A DNA stretch of 50,166 bases, taken from assembly GCA_019359545.1 (NCBI GenBank), contig JAHHHB010000047.1, positions 1-50,166 on the forward strand, in the 5' to 3' direction. The stretch is from Desmonostoc geniculatum HA4340-LM1. GTDB lineage: Bacteria > Cyanobacteriota > Cyanobacteriia > Cyanobacteriales > Nostocaceae. The position numbers and the translations under genes were made by a program. How positions within the stretch are numbered: position 1 is the stretch's first letter; every line of letters starts with the position of its first letter. Below are positions 7,549-14,440 of this stretch, piece by piece. The notes under the pieces are model-generated. The model made no database searches, had not been told where the DNA came from, and was given only the letters and a program-made list of their open reading frames with translations.

Positions 7549-8042
7549 TTTCCAACCTCTGGAGTATTGTAGTAAACCCTCGCCCCTCTGATTTTTTTGA
7601 GATTTTGATACAGCAATTCCCGATCGCCGACCGCAATATCTGAAATTACAGGCACACCATCCGCATTGTTCGCCAATACAGCCGTTTCACCGTTGGCTCC
7701 ACAGACTATCACACCCGCAGATAAATAGGCGTTAGTCTTACGATCGTGTACGGGCTTGCCTTCGGTTAAAGTAACCAAGTTTTTGGCAGAAGCATTGTCA
7801 ACAAGAGGGATGCAACCGCGTTTCATTCGTTTGTTAGCGATCGCCTGTAATTCCTTGTTTGTCTCCTCATTTTTCTGAATCCGCATCACATCAAAAGTGT
7901 TTTGCGTAATTTGTTGGCGGACAACCCCTAGCCTTTGTCCTTTGTCCATCAAGTCGCCAACAGAGAAAGCTGAGGCAAGTAAGAGGGCACCGCCGAAGAT
8001 AATGGATGTTTTGTTTTTGCGCCAAATTCTGCTGGTGTTCAT
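7545..8042 (-). CDS. anchored periplasmic-type hypothetical protein, 165 aa
   Basis: A basic N-terminus (RIWRKNKTS) and hydrophobic segment (IIFGGALLLASAFSVG, residues 13-28) act as signal anchor. A helical region (RLGVVRQQITQNTFD...) leads into an alpha/beta domain with two Cys that could form a disulfide (RGCIPLV and VIVCGANG). Unrecognised. Both ends overlap neighbouring genes by four bases (ATGA). Confidence 0.65.
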   Translation of the reverse strand: MNTSRIWRKNKTSIIFGGALLLASAFSVGDLMDKGQRLGVVRQQITQNTFDVMRIQKNEETNKELQAIANKRMKRGCIPLVDNASAKNLVTLTEGKPVHDRKTNAYLSAGVIVCGANGETAVLANNADGVPVISDIAVGDRELLYQNLKKIRGARVYYNTPEVGK

Positions 8043-8710
8043 CGGAGGGAGCGAGTAATTAATGATTTGGCTAGACGCTGAGTGTCCCCTACTGTTTTGG
8101 GCAGTAATTTTTTTTCGCTGCTCACCTCCGCTAAAAAGGCATCAGTATCAAAGTCAAGAGAACAGGAGGCGGTCAGTTCTAAATGCTGTCTGTCAGCTTC
8201 AGTACTTGATAGCAATCCGTAATCTTGGAGAATCTGATCCAAGACCTCTGGGTCGCTGCATAGCTTATTTAAGGCATCCATGCGTTTGGCTGCTTGCTCG
8301 TTGGCGGCAGCTATTGCATTGGTTTCGAGTTGATTTAAAACTCCTTCTCTAATAGCCTTGCGGCGCTGGAATAAAGTGACTGCCTCTACAGCTGCTTCAG
8401 CATCTAAAATTTCAATCAGTCCCTTGAGGGTATCAATGGGAATGGCGAAGTCTCGTTCGGTTGCCAAGTTAATTGCCGTCTGTTCTATTTGCGCCAAGTC
8501 AGAACTTCCGGTTAGTTGCTTGTTGGAGGCGATCGCATCACTCACTACCTGCAAAACCTGCTCTAATCTCTCTGTAATTGTTGCTGGGAATTCTTCTGCA
8601 TCTGGGTTAATGATCACATCGTGTTTGGCTAACTCCGAGAGTGCCTCATGAATTTGAGTGGGGGAGTAGCGATCTCCAAAGTATTCAAACAATTCTTCAC
8701 GAGTAAACAT
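8039..8710 (-). CDS. hypothetical protein, 223 aa
   Basis: Soluble and largely helical. Residues 1-35 (MFTREELFEYFGDRYSPTQIHEALSELAKHD, in parts) look like a small winged-helix or DNA-binding module; the middle is a long Ala/Glu-rich helical stretch. No family recognised. It overlaps the downstream gene by four bases. Confidence 0.65.
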   Translation of the reverse strand: MFTREELFEYFGDRYSPTQIHEALSELAKHDVIINPDAEEFPATITERLEQVLQVVSDAIASNKQLTGSSDLAQIEQTAINLATERDFAIPIDTLKGLIEILDAEAAVEAVTLFQRRKAIREGVLNQLETNAIAAANEQAAKRMDALNKLCSDPEVLDQILQDYGLLSSTEADRQHLELTASCSLDFDTDAFLAEVSSEKKLLPKTVGDTQRLAKSLITRSLR

Positions 8711-8712
8711 AG

Positions 8713-8859
8713 TTATTTTTTCTTTGGTGGTTCGTTCTCTAATAGCAGCCTAGAAAAGTCGTAAATTGTCACTTCTGGCTTTGGATCTGGAATTGGTTCG
8801 GGTTCGGGTTCTAATTGCGGACTGCCTAAACCAATTGCCTCCCTAAGTGTTTGTTCCAT
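8713..8859 (-). CDS. small Pro/Glu-rich protein, 48 aa
   Basis: The protein reads MEQTLREAIGLG, then an EPEPEPIPDPKP stretch, then IYDFSRLLLEN and a Lys-rich end. Its ATG overlaps the stop of the 8859-9257 gene (TAATG), and its stop is two bases before the ATG of the 8039-8710 gene, which is the spacing of a real operon member. Function unknown. Confidence 0.5.
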   Translation of the reverse strand: MEQTLREAIGLGSPQLEPEPEPIPDPKPEVTIYDFSRLLLENEPPKKK

Positions 8860-9257
8860 TAATTTAGAACTAACGTTGTATACCTTACTTGTTCGGTTTC
8901 GTAGGATTGGCGCGTAAACTCATCTTTCTTGGCATCGATGTATTCTTTGACCAAAGGTTCTTTTAAAATGCCGTCTGGCATTTTTTGATAAAGTTCGCCT
9001 ATCTTCCCAATCACCCAAATTTGGTAAGGAGTTATAGGCGCTGCCTTGCCGTTTCGGGAGAATTTATTCCTCATTTTGATTTGCAATAATTTATACTCTG
9101 GAATACTTGTTGCTAGCTCTTCCCAGCGTTTCCAGGTATCGTGACAAATCTGTAAAATCCTTCTCCCCTCAGCTATGGATTTGGGAAATCCCAAGTGATT
9201 TAAAGGTGATTCCACAGGTTCGGATCTAAATAACTGAGTTCTCCATTCCTCTTGCAT
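8859..9257 (-). CDS. hypothetical protein, first gene of the minus-strand operon, 132 aa
   Basis: Residues 20-45 (PKSIAEGRRILQICHDTWKRW) look like a helix-turn-helix, and residues 70-95 (RNGKAAPITPYQIWVIGKIG) a second compact module. It is not a family I can name. It leads a run of about ten overlapping genes on this strand ending at 4292. A good promoter lies directly before it, so close that the transcript may start at or very near the ATG. Confidence 0.65.
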   Translation of the reverse strand: MQEEWRTQLFRSEPVESPLNHLGFPKSIAEGRRILQICHDTWKRWEELATSIPEYKLLQIKMRNKFSRNGKAAPITPYQIWVIGKIGELYQKMPDGILKEPLVKEYIDAKKDEFTRQSYETEQVRYTTLVLN

Positions 9258-9263
9258 TTGTAG

Positions 9264-9292
9264 GTGATAATGGTGTAAAGACGCGATGTCAA
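9264..9292 (-). promoter_or_regulatory. promoter of the minus-strand operon
   Basis: Minus-strand TTGACA (9292-9287), 17-base spacer, TATCAC (9269-9264). The expected start point falls at about 9257, the position of the ATG, so the mRNA may be leaderless or begin translation at a later codon. Confidence 0.5.
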
Positions 9293-9310
9293 TCGCTGAT
9301 TAAAACCGTA

Positions 9311-9342
9311 TGAATGCAAGTTGAATATTGATGTTGCATTCA
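9311..9342. promoter_or_regulatory. inverted repeat upstream of the 9264 promoter
   Basis: TGAATGCAA and TTGCATTCA form a perfect 9-bp inverted repeat with a 14-base spacer; partial copies (CATTCAT, TGCATTAA, TATTCAC) follow to 9375. Located roughly 50-85 bases upstream of the predicted start, where an activator or distal repressor could bind. Confidence 0.5.
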
Positions 9343-9392
9343 CTCGCCATTCATCATGCATTAATCCTGTATTCACATCGTGTTTACATACT

Positions 9393-9413
9393 AAAAAACC
9401 CGCTCGTGGCGGG
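9393..9413 (-). terminator. terminator of the 9452-9661 gene
   Basis: Stem CCCGC / GCGGG with a 5-base loop; on the minus strand it is followed by six T. It separates the small gene to the right from the large operon to the left. Confidence 0.7.
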
Positions 9414-9451
9414 CAATTAACCTAGTAAATGATTTGCGTATTGCTTAGAAA

Positions 9452-9661
9452 CTAATCAAAAAAAATGGGGTGGGGCGGCTCTTGCCCTTGCTCCCTAATG
9501 AAGTCCAGCAGCTGTGAGATGCGGCAGGCCATAGCTGATGGATTGGTTTTATTGTGTGTCGTTAGTTTTTGCCTACGGTATCCTACTTCAGTCATACAGT
9601 GTTCGTAGGCTACTGCGATCGGCTTGAGGTTATATTTGGTTTCGTACTCTTGAGGTGTCAT
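9452..9661 (-). CDS. small hypothetical protein, 69 aa
   Basis: Single-gene unit with its own terminator. The sequence starts MTPQEYETKYNLKP and contains a basic centre (YRRQKLTTHNKT). AGGAG lies 12 bases before the ATG. No family recognised. It faces away from the 9771 gene across a palindromic site. Confidence 0.55.
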   Translation of the reverse strand: MTPQEYETKYNLKPIAVAYEHCMTEVGYRRQKLTTHNKTNPSAMACRISQLLDFIREQGQEPPHPIFFD

Positions 9662-9712
9662 GATGTTAATTGCTCTCCTGTGGTCTGCAAGGGTTTACAG
9701 GGGGGAAGTCGT

Positions 9713-9738
9713 CGTACAGCAGTGATAGCTACTGTACG
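9713..9738. promoter_or_regulatory. palindromic operator candidate
   Basis: CGTACAG and CTGTACG in perfect inverted repeat with a 12-base centre that also shows partial symmetry (CAG...CTA). It lies between divergent genes 9452-9661 and 9771-10097, close to the region where both promoters must be. Confidence 0.5.
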
Positions 9739-9770
9739 GCGGCGCTTTGTTTAGATAATATGAGGATTAT

Positions 9771-10097
9771 ATGCTAAAAATCCTCAACATGGAATTAGAC
9801 AAGCTTTTACAAATACTTCAAGAGCGCGGCATCTTAGAGCAGTTATCTGGCAAGCGTCTAAGCACAACTGAAATCCCCGCCACAACTTATATAAAGCTAC
9901 TAATCAGTGAGATTGGCACTGGTAAAAGTATCACTGCCAATCTCGGAACTGCGATCACTACTTATCTGGCACGGAACCAGGAAAATCATATTGCCGAATG
10001 CAAGGCTAAAGCTTTGATTGCGGGCAAAGAAGTTGAAGAAGCGATCGCGGATTTGATCGAGGAGAAGTTAAAGCGCAGGAGTGGAGGGATAGAATAA
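9771..10097 (+). CDS. hypothetical protein, 108 aa
   Basis: Helical, charged protein; AGGA is six bases before the ATG (a second in-frame ATG seven codons later is possible). Residues 25-50 (SGKRLSTTEIPATTYIKLLI) and a C-terminal Glu/Lys helix (KEVEEAIADLIEEKLKRR) suggest a small DNA- or protein-binding protein. Not recognised. Convergent with the broken gene that ends at 10099. Confidence 0.6.
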   Translation: MLKILNMELDKLLQILQERGILEQLSGKRLSTTEIPATTYIKLLISEIGTGKSITANLGTAITTYLARNQENHIAECKAKALIAGKEVEEAIADLIEEKLKRRSGGIE

Positions 10098-10098
10098 C

Positions 10099-10330
10099 TC
10101 ACACTCTTTTCTTCGCCTTCCTGATTGCTGCCGCCGCCTCTTCAAGATGGTGAACGGCTTGCTGCCATTCCGTCTCCGTCTCGACGTAGTTCGCCAAGCC
10201 ATCCAGTAATTCTTCCAAGGTAAATCCAAGGTTTCTCAAAAATGGGCATAGCTTGAGCGATGAGGTTGGTTATCAGATTTAGCCTGTGTTGTTCTACCAG
10301 CGAGTCTAAGGCTTGTGCTAGTTCCTTCAT
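10099..10330 (-). pseudogene. frameshifted copy of the small paralogue family A
   Basis: The first 31 or so codons (MKELAQALDSLVEQHRL...AMPI) and the later frame (LRNLGFTLEELLDGLANY ... ending KAKKRV) together align along their length with the intact paralogues at 10327-10560 and 27180-27407. The frames join if one T is removed from the run of five T near 10238-10242. A homopolymer slip (mutation or sequencing error) is the simplest cause. Its ATG overlaps the stop of the intact paralogue upstream by four bases. Confidence 0.6.
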
Positions 10331-10560
10331 TTCCTCGCCTCCCTAGCCGCAAGTGAAGCTTGAGCAAGGTAGCAAACTGCGTCTGTGCCTTTGGCGTTTG
10401 TGTATGCGTAATTCGCCAACCCGTCCAGAAAATCCTCAAAGGTAAAGCCTTGGTTTTCGAGGGAGGTCACAATTCTCGCTGTGATGCTGCACAGGAAGTC
10501 ATGCCTATACTCGCTGGTTGCTATGTCGAGAGTTTCCGCCACTGCTGCTAAATCATTCAT
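10327..10560 (-). CDS. small protein of paralogue family A, 77 aa
   Basis: Shares a core with three other loci here: a helical N-terminus, then QGFTFEDFLDGLANYAYTNA and VCYLAQASLAAREARK. Compare QGFSFFEVLDGLTNYAF at 27180-27407. Family not recognised; the conserved (Q/L)GF(T/S)xxxxLDGLANY segment may be a helix-turn-helix or partner-binding helix. It overlaps the antirepressor gene by eight bases, so both are probably co-translated. Confidence 0.7.
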   Translation of the reverse strand: MNDLAAVAETLDIATSEYRHDFLCSITARIVTSLENQGFTFEDFLDGLANYAYTNAKGTDAVCYLAQASLAAREARK

Positions 10561-11335
10561 TCGGCTCCACCTCCAAGGCTTCCAAGATTGACAAGTGCCA
10601 CTGCAAAGACTGAACGGTTTTATCTCGCCCCTTGGCAGTATCTAGTACAATCTGGCTGTGAAGTTTGCCTTTTTCTGTTGGTAGGTAAGAAGGATTTTTA
10701 TCTGGATTGGGGACTTGAAAGCCAAGATCCACAAGTACCTTGTTAACTCTGATAGCGCTCCACTTTTCGCCCGTTAGGCTAGCGAGTTTTTCGCCCAACA
10801 AAGTTGGCCTCAGCAGATGTTCATCAACCGGAATTGACAGCGCCGATTTTGCTATTTCTGCTGCTTCTAGTAGTGCAGGATTGTAAGAGGCGATCGCATT
10901 CAACTTCACCCCTGCTATTAGTCGGGGATCTAGTCCTGCACCGCCTAAAGTCAGGTCAAATAATTCTGAAATTTCTTGAGCAGTTGGGGTGGGTAATGCT
11001 TGCGGTTCCAAAGTTTGTGGTAGCTCGTAAATACCCGTTTTCCGAATGCTGGGCAGCACAACTGAAGTCACCCACTTCTTGAACCGCTTTGCTTGTGTTT
11101 TGCGACTGGTAAGAATGAGAGAATAAAGCCCAGATTCATTGATACACCACGTTTCGCCTTGACGACCTATGTTAAACATAGCCCGTTCATCATCATCTAA
11201 TCGCTCTATTGCTTGACTCGGATTTTTGACATCAACAGCCGCGCAAACGTCAGCAGCAACCCACCAAGGGCTGTCAGCAGTGCCAACAAATCGGACTTCC
11301 TGAGACTCAAACTGAAATATTGTTAGATTGCTCAT
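10553..11335 (-). CDS. phage antirepressor, Bro-N domain, 260 aa
   Basis: Residues 1-105 form a Bro-N domain: the opening FQFESQEVRFVG, WWVAADVCAAVDVKNPSQAI, and INESGLYSLILTSRKTQAKR-like helix ending in KKWVTSVVLPSIRKTG. The C-terminal half (LLGEKLASLTGEKWSAIRVN, LPTEKGKLHSQIV) resembles the antirepressor C-terminal domain that binds the phage repressor or DNA. The start shown has GGAG six to eight bases upstream; a longer frame adds four residues. Expected role: switch from lysogeny to lytic growth. It leads a small operon with two family A genes. Confidence 0.85.
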   Translation of the reverse strand: MSNLTIFQFESQEVRFVGTADSPWWVAADVCAAVDVKNPSQAIERLDDDERAMFNIGRQGETWCINESGLYSLILTSRKTQAKRFKKWVTSVVLPSIRKTGIYELPQTLEPQALPTPTAQEISELFDLTLGGAGLDPRLIAGVKLNAIASYNPALLEAAEIAKSALSIPVDEHLLRPTLLGEKLASLTGEKWSAIRVNKVLVDLGFQVPNPDKNPSYLPTEKGKLHSQIVLDTAKGRDKTVQSLQWHLSILEALEVEPNE

Positions 11336-11357
11336 TGCTTTCTCCAAAATAAAGAAA

Positions 11358-11379
11358 GAGCGCCAACGTAAAGGCGCTC
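11358..11379 (-). terminator. terminator of the 11402-11680 gene
   Basis: Perfect stem GAGCGCC / GGCGCTC with an 8-base loop; on the minus strand it is followed by TTTCTTTATTTT. It also lies just upstream of the antirepressor gene, so read-through would feed that gene. Confidence 0.75.
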
Positions 11380-11401
11380 ATCAGCGATGGGATATTGGCT
11401 G

Positions 11402-11680
11402 CTATGCTGCGCTAGTTACGACTAAACCGAGCATGGCAAGGATAACGAGTTGCGCTTGATATTCGGTGTCAGACTCCTGCCGACAATCAGTGTTGGCGGG
11501 TTGCGAAATCCACTTGCCGTCTAGGTTTTGGTAAAAAGAGCCGAGGAAGTGATAGCTTTTCCACATCCTGTATAAAGTCCCAAAATCGCCGTCTTCTACG
11601 CTGTCGATCTCGTAATCTGGAGCGATGCTAGCGGCAACGTTTTGAGCAATCGCTTGAGTGTCTAGGGTCGCTTGTGTCAT
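11402..11680 (-). CDS. hypothetical protein, 92 aa
   Basis: Start chosen at MTQATLDTQ, with GGAG eight bases before; a longer frame begins at 11695. The C-terminal end is hydrophobic (QLVILAMLGLVVTSAA). The middle is rich in Tyr, Trp and Asp (GTLYRMWKSYHFLGSFYQNL). Not recognised. Divergent from the XRE-type repressor, with repeats in between. Confidence 0.6.
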   Translation of the reverse strand: MTQATLDTQAIAQNVAASIAPDYEIDSVEDGDFGTLYRMWKSYHFLGSFYQNLDGKWISQPANTDCRQESDTEYQAQLVILAMLGLVVTSAA

Positions 11681-11706
11681 GATGGAAATCTCCATGAATA
11701 AAGTGG

Positions 11707-11751
11707 ATAGAGAAGCGCTTTCAGTTGTCCAGACCGGGGCGCTTTCTCTAT
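11707..11751. promoter_or_regulatory. inverted repeat in the leader of the 11402-11680 gene
   Basis: ATAGAGAAGCGC and GCGCTTTCTCTAT pair with a single bulged base across a 20-base centre. On the minus strand it would form a stem-loop in the 5' leader. Confidence 0.5.
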
Positions 11752-11772
11752 GCCTATATAATTACAGCTACC

Positions 11773-11817
11773 TGTTATCTTGTCAATAGCTAATTAGTAT
11801 CTTATTATCGTGTTATC
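11773..11817. promoter_or_regulatory. divergent promoter region with TGTTATC repeats
   Basis: TGTTATC occurs at 11773-11779 and 11811-11817 on the plus strand. A minus-strand TTGACA (11786-11781) lies between. The adjacent XRE-type protein is the natural candidate to bind here (inference). Confidence 0.4.
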
Positions 11818-11828
11818 GACTAAAGGTT

Positions 11829-12032
11829 ATGAAAATGATTTGTAAGTTACCTCAGTTAATGGAAGTCAAAGGAGTGAATCAAAAACAGCTAGCTACTGCT
11901 ACGGGGCTAAGTCCGACAACGATTAGCAAATTCTATCGAAATCAGTTAGACAGGTTTGACCGCAACACTGTTTTGAAACTTTGCGAATTTTTTGAGTGCA
12001 AAAGCATTAGCGAATTAATCGACATTGAGTAG
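11829..12032 (+). CDS. XRE/Cro-type HTH regulator, 67 aa
   Basis: Whole protein is a Cro/C1-type helix-turn-helix domain: VKGVNQKQLATATGLSPTTISKFYR is the HTH (about residues 13-37), followed by DRNTVLKLCEFFECKSISELI, the usual third helix pair. It is divergent from the 11402-11680 gene and near an antirepressor, so it may be the repressor of the lysogeny switch or its Cro-like counterpart. No oligomerisation domain is present. Confidence 0.85.
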   Translation: MKMICKLPQLMEVKGVNQKQLATATGLSPTTISKFYRNQLDRFDRNTVLKLCEFFECKSISELIDIE

Positions 12033-12072
12033 CATCGTCTGTTAAGACATTCAAAACTATGGGTGTCCTTTT

Positions 12073-12294
12073 ATGCTTGGTCTGCTTGCCCTGATTAACA
12101 TTGCTTCATTCATCGCTTTTGTAGTCGGCTTAATTAACCCTAAGCTTGTACTGCGTGGCGACAAACGCACACGCCTAAGAACATTATGTAGACAAATCCG
12201 TATCTTGCTACAAATTTTCCACCGAACCGAACAACTAGCTATCTGGCGGAATCCGCCAGATAGAACCAATGCCCTATACGGTAATTTCCTCTAG
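12073..12294 (+). pseudogene. truncated copy of the N-terminal domain of the 30726 protein
   Basis: Residues 1-34 (MLGLLALINIASFIAFVVGL then INPKLVLRGDKRTR) align with the start of the Excalibur protein at 30726-31646, after which similarity stops abruptly. The remaining frame runs through a copy of the dispersed palindrome at 12239. Similarity also extends upstream of the ATG (ATGGGTGTC here, ATGAGTGTC there). A remnant, or a stand-alone membrane peptide with one transmembrane helix. Confidence 0.6.
12239..12263. repeat. dispersed palindrome, copy 2
   Basis: Perfect 11-bp arms CTATCTGGCGG / CCGCCAGATAG with loop AAT. It lies within the tail of the truncated gene. Confidence 0.85.
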
Positions 12295-12398
12295 TCAAAT
12301 AAATTTAAAGCTTTTTAATCCTAGTATTAATATCATTACTTAAGTCTTTATTGCTACGCCATAACTGTACTAATGGCGGGGATGGGTGGGGCAATAAA

Positions 12399-13238
12399 AT
12401 GAAAGAGATATTTGCGTTGTATTTTTCGACACGCAGTTTGATACTGCGAAATCATTTAGTCGAACTGAATATTGGGTTGGCCAGAAAAGTAGCTCATAAC
12501 ATGGTGGATAGCTGCACCGAAAATTACAAAGACCTACTTGGCTTGGCGACATTGGGATTGATCAAAGCGGTGGAGCGCTACGACCCATCACAGAAGTTTT
12601 TTACATCCTTCGCCCTGCCCTACATCAAGGGTGAAATCCTCCACTTCTTGCGTGATAAGGCATTAAGCGTGCGGATTCCTAGAGGAATGCATGAGATGAG
12701 TGGCAAGATCAAGAAGGCGCGATCGCACCTGGCCAATCAACTAGGTCGCCGCCCCAGTGATGCAGAAGTGGCGCTTTATCTGGGTATTAGCAAGGCGCAA
12801 ATTGATGAAGCCCTTGGAGCTTCACGCAACCAAAAGTACATCTGGAGCCTCGACTCCAAATTGGATGACACTGACCTGACCTTGGGTGATACCCTAATAG
12901 GGCAAGATTCGCCACATGATAGGACTGAGGAGATATTAGGGAAGTTGAGAAGGGCGATCGCATCTTTGAATAACCCAGCGATCAAACTGGTTTATCTTGA
13001 AGGGAAAAATCCCAAAGTTGCAGCTCGTTTGCTAGACAAAACCGAAGCCCAAATAAATGCCCTGTTGTTACAGGGCATAAAGGAGCTATCAAAATTAGAT
13101 ATTTGCGATCTAGATGAAGCGGTGCAAATCCTCTCAGAATCCGAGGATCTAAAAAACTTTGACTCAGCAGCAGGATACTTGTTGCCTAACGGGATGGCTT
13201 TTTTGCACGATTGGCTTTATGGTCAGCTTGCTGCTTAA
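12399..13238 (+). CDS. divergent sigma-70-family factor, 279 aa
   Basis: Regions 2 and 3 are clear: LVELNIGLARKVAHNMVD, then DLLGLATLGLIKAVERYDP (region 2.2-2.3), FTSFALPYIKGEILHFLRDK (2.3-2.4), LSVRIPRGMHE, and region 3 LGRRPSDAEVALYLGISKAQIDEAL. These match group 3 cyanobacterial sigma factors (SigB/SigF-like). The region 4 HTH that normally reads -35 elements is poorly conserved (AIKLVYLEGKNPKVAARLLDKTEAQINALL). The ATG used here lies 16 codons after an earlier TTG at 12351; no strong ribosome site decides. It may direct host polymerase to element genes. Confidence 0.8.
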   Translation: MKEIFALYFSTRSLILRNHLVELNIGLARKVAHNMVDSCTENYKDLLGLATLGLIKAVERYDPSQKFFTSFALPYIKGEILHFLRDKALSVRIPRGMHEMSGKIKKARSHLANQLGRRPSDAEVALYLGISKAQIDEALGASRNQKYIWSLDSKLDDTDLTLGDTLIGQDSPHDRTEEILGKLRRAIASLNNPAIKLVYLEGKNPKVAARLLDKTEAQINALLLQGIKELSKLDICDLDEAVQILSESEDLKNFDSAAGYLLPNGMAFLHDWLYGQLAA

Positions 13239-13271
13239 CGATGGCGATCGCCAGAAGAAGGTGGGCGAGTT

Positions 13272-13913
13272 TCATGTGGGGGAGGGTGGAGTTTGTACTT
13301 TCGCTAGATTTCCCGAATCATCCAGGATTATGCAAGCCTTCAAATTGTGATCCGGACTTGACAATTCCCCACGAATCCTCTCTTTCAAAGATCCCAGCCA
13401 GTTCATACGATTCATTTGAGATTGCCAAGTCATGTCCGGGGTTTTTGTGCAGTGGACTATTTGAAGACAACGCAAGGCCACGCCTCGGACAGCACGCTTT
13501 GGCGCGAGTTCTCTGAGCGAGAAGTTTTGGCAAAATCCCTGCAAATCCACATCCCAGATACCAATAGGACGATTGCTGCCATCATGCCCAAGCCGGAAAA
13601 CCGCAAAGCGGTGCGTAGCAGGATTAGACGGATAATCAAAATGTCCCAACCTGACAGGGGTTCCGTCGAATTCCCCAACCAGTTCTGAAAGCAGATTCGG
13701 GAGATAATCAAGTGTGATGAGGTAGTCGCACTCGGCGTAGCGTGAGGTGATTCTGTAGGTGGCAATTCCGCCTGGGGTATTGCGTTCGAGTCGCAATACA
13801 ACTGTGAAATTTCTGTCCCATCGCATGAGGATTCTTGGGTGAGTCCACCGCTTTTTCTTTCCCCTGAATAGTTGCTTGATCCATCGCTGTAGCCGGGAGA
13901 GCCATTCTGCCAC
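13272..13913 (-). CDS. hypothetical protein, 213 aa
   Basis: Start is GTG (MAEWLSRLQRWIKQLF), two bases after the stop of the membrane gene upstream. The N-terminus is basic and amphipathic (FRGKKKRWTHPR). The rest is a beta-rich soluble domain (FTVVLRLERNT, YLITLDYLPNLLSELVGEF, THRFAVFRLGH). No family recognised. The pair with a two-helix membrane protein could be structural or lysis-related, but nothing shows it. Confidence 0.6.
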   Translation of the reverse strand: MAEWLSRLQRWIKQLFRGKKKRWTHPRILMRWDRNFTVVLRLERNTPGGIATYRITSRYAECDYLITLDYLPNLLSELVGEFDGTPVRLGHFDYPSNPATHRFAVFRLGHDGSNRPIGIWDVDLQGFCQNFSLRELAPKRAVRGVALRCLQIVHCTKTPDMTWQSQMNRMNWLGSLKERIRGELSSPDHNLKACIILDDSGNLAKVQTPPSPT

Positions 13914-13914
13914 A

Positions 13915-14193
13915 TCACTCGCGCTCCTTGGTTAAAAAATGTCCCAAGGCCAGGGCAATGGTGTCTGTAGGCAACCCCAGGATTGCGGCAATCAGAGCTA
14001 CACAGGGATAGAAGATTTGGGCGTTGAGTTCGCGGGATGCGATCGCGAATCTCTCGAAACCAGAGTTATTGAATTTCAAAGAAATATCCACGGATTGACC
14101 GACAAGCAGTCCAGTCAGTACAACGGCAAAGAGGTAGGAATAGCCCTTGCCAAGGCGAGAGTCTTTTGGGGTTGGAGGGGAAGTCATGGGCAA
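13915..14193 (-). CDS. small two-helix membrane protein, 92 aa
   Basis: Two transmembrane helices: YSYLFAVVLTGLLVGQSV (about residues 19-36) and IFYPCVALIAAILGLPTDTI (about 60-79), with a charged C-terminus (TKERE). Size and topology would fit a class II holin, but no endolysin is next to it, so this is only a possibility. Its stop is coupled to the GTG start of the next gene. Confidence 0.6.
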   Translation of the reverse strand: MPMTSPPTPKDSRLGKGYSYLFAVVLTGLLVGQSVDISLKFNNSGFERFAIASRELNAQIFYPCVALIAAILGLPTDTIALALGHFLTKERE

Positions 14194-14232
14194 GGGTCTT
14201 GCACTACTTCGCTAGGGTTCCCACCAAAATGA

Positions 14233-14257
14233 AACGCCACCTAGCAAGGGTGGCGTT
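14233..14257. terminator. hairpin upstream of the 14193 gene
   Basis: AACGCCACC / GGTGGCGTT, perfect 9-bp stem with a 7-base loop. Minus strand is followed by TCATTTTGG, plus strand by CAACC, so it could be a weak terminator or a leader structure for the minus-strand gene at 14193. Confidence 0.4.
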
Positions 14258-14352
14258 CAACCTATGAGTGTTGATTTGCTAGCGTCAGAGGAGCTTGTCT
14301 TCACGCATCACAGCCGCAAATTATAGCCTCGGTCTCAATCATTTGCCAAAAT

Positions 14353-14372
14353 AACATAACTGCACTTATGTT
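14353..14372. promoter_or_regulatory. palindrome upstream of the integrase
   Basis: AACATAA / TTATGTT with centre CTGCAC. Lies 69 bases before the integrase start, a likely operator or integrase-arm site. Confidence 0.4.
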
Positions 14373-14440
14373 GAATGGGCGTAAAATCAAGGGTTTTGCG
14401 GTCGGGAAGTCTATGGTTGTAGCCTCAGTTTTACAATCCT

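Noticed and set aside
13211..13516. Plus-strand frame of 101 codons antisense to the 13272-13913 gene
   Set aside because: Minus-strand gene is longer and coupled to its neighbour; the plus frame has no ribosome site.
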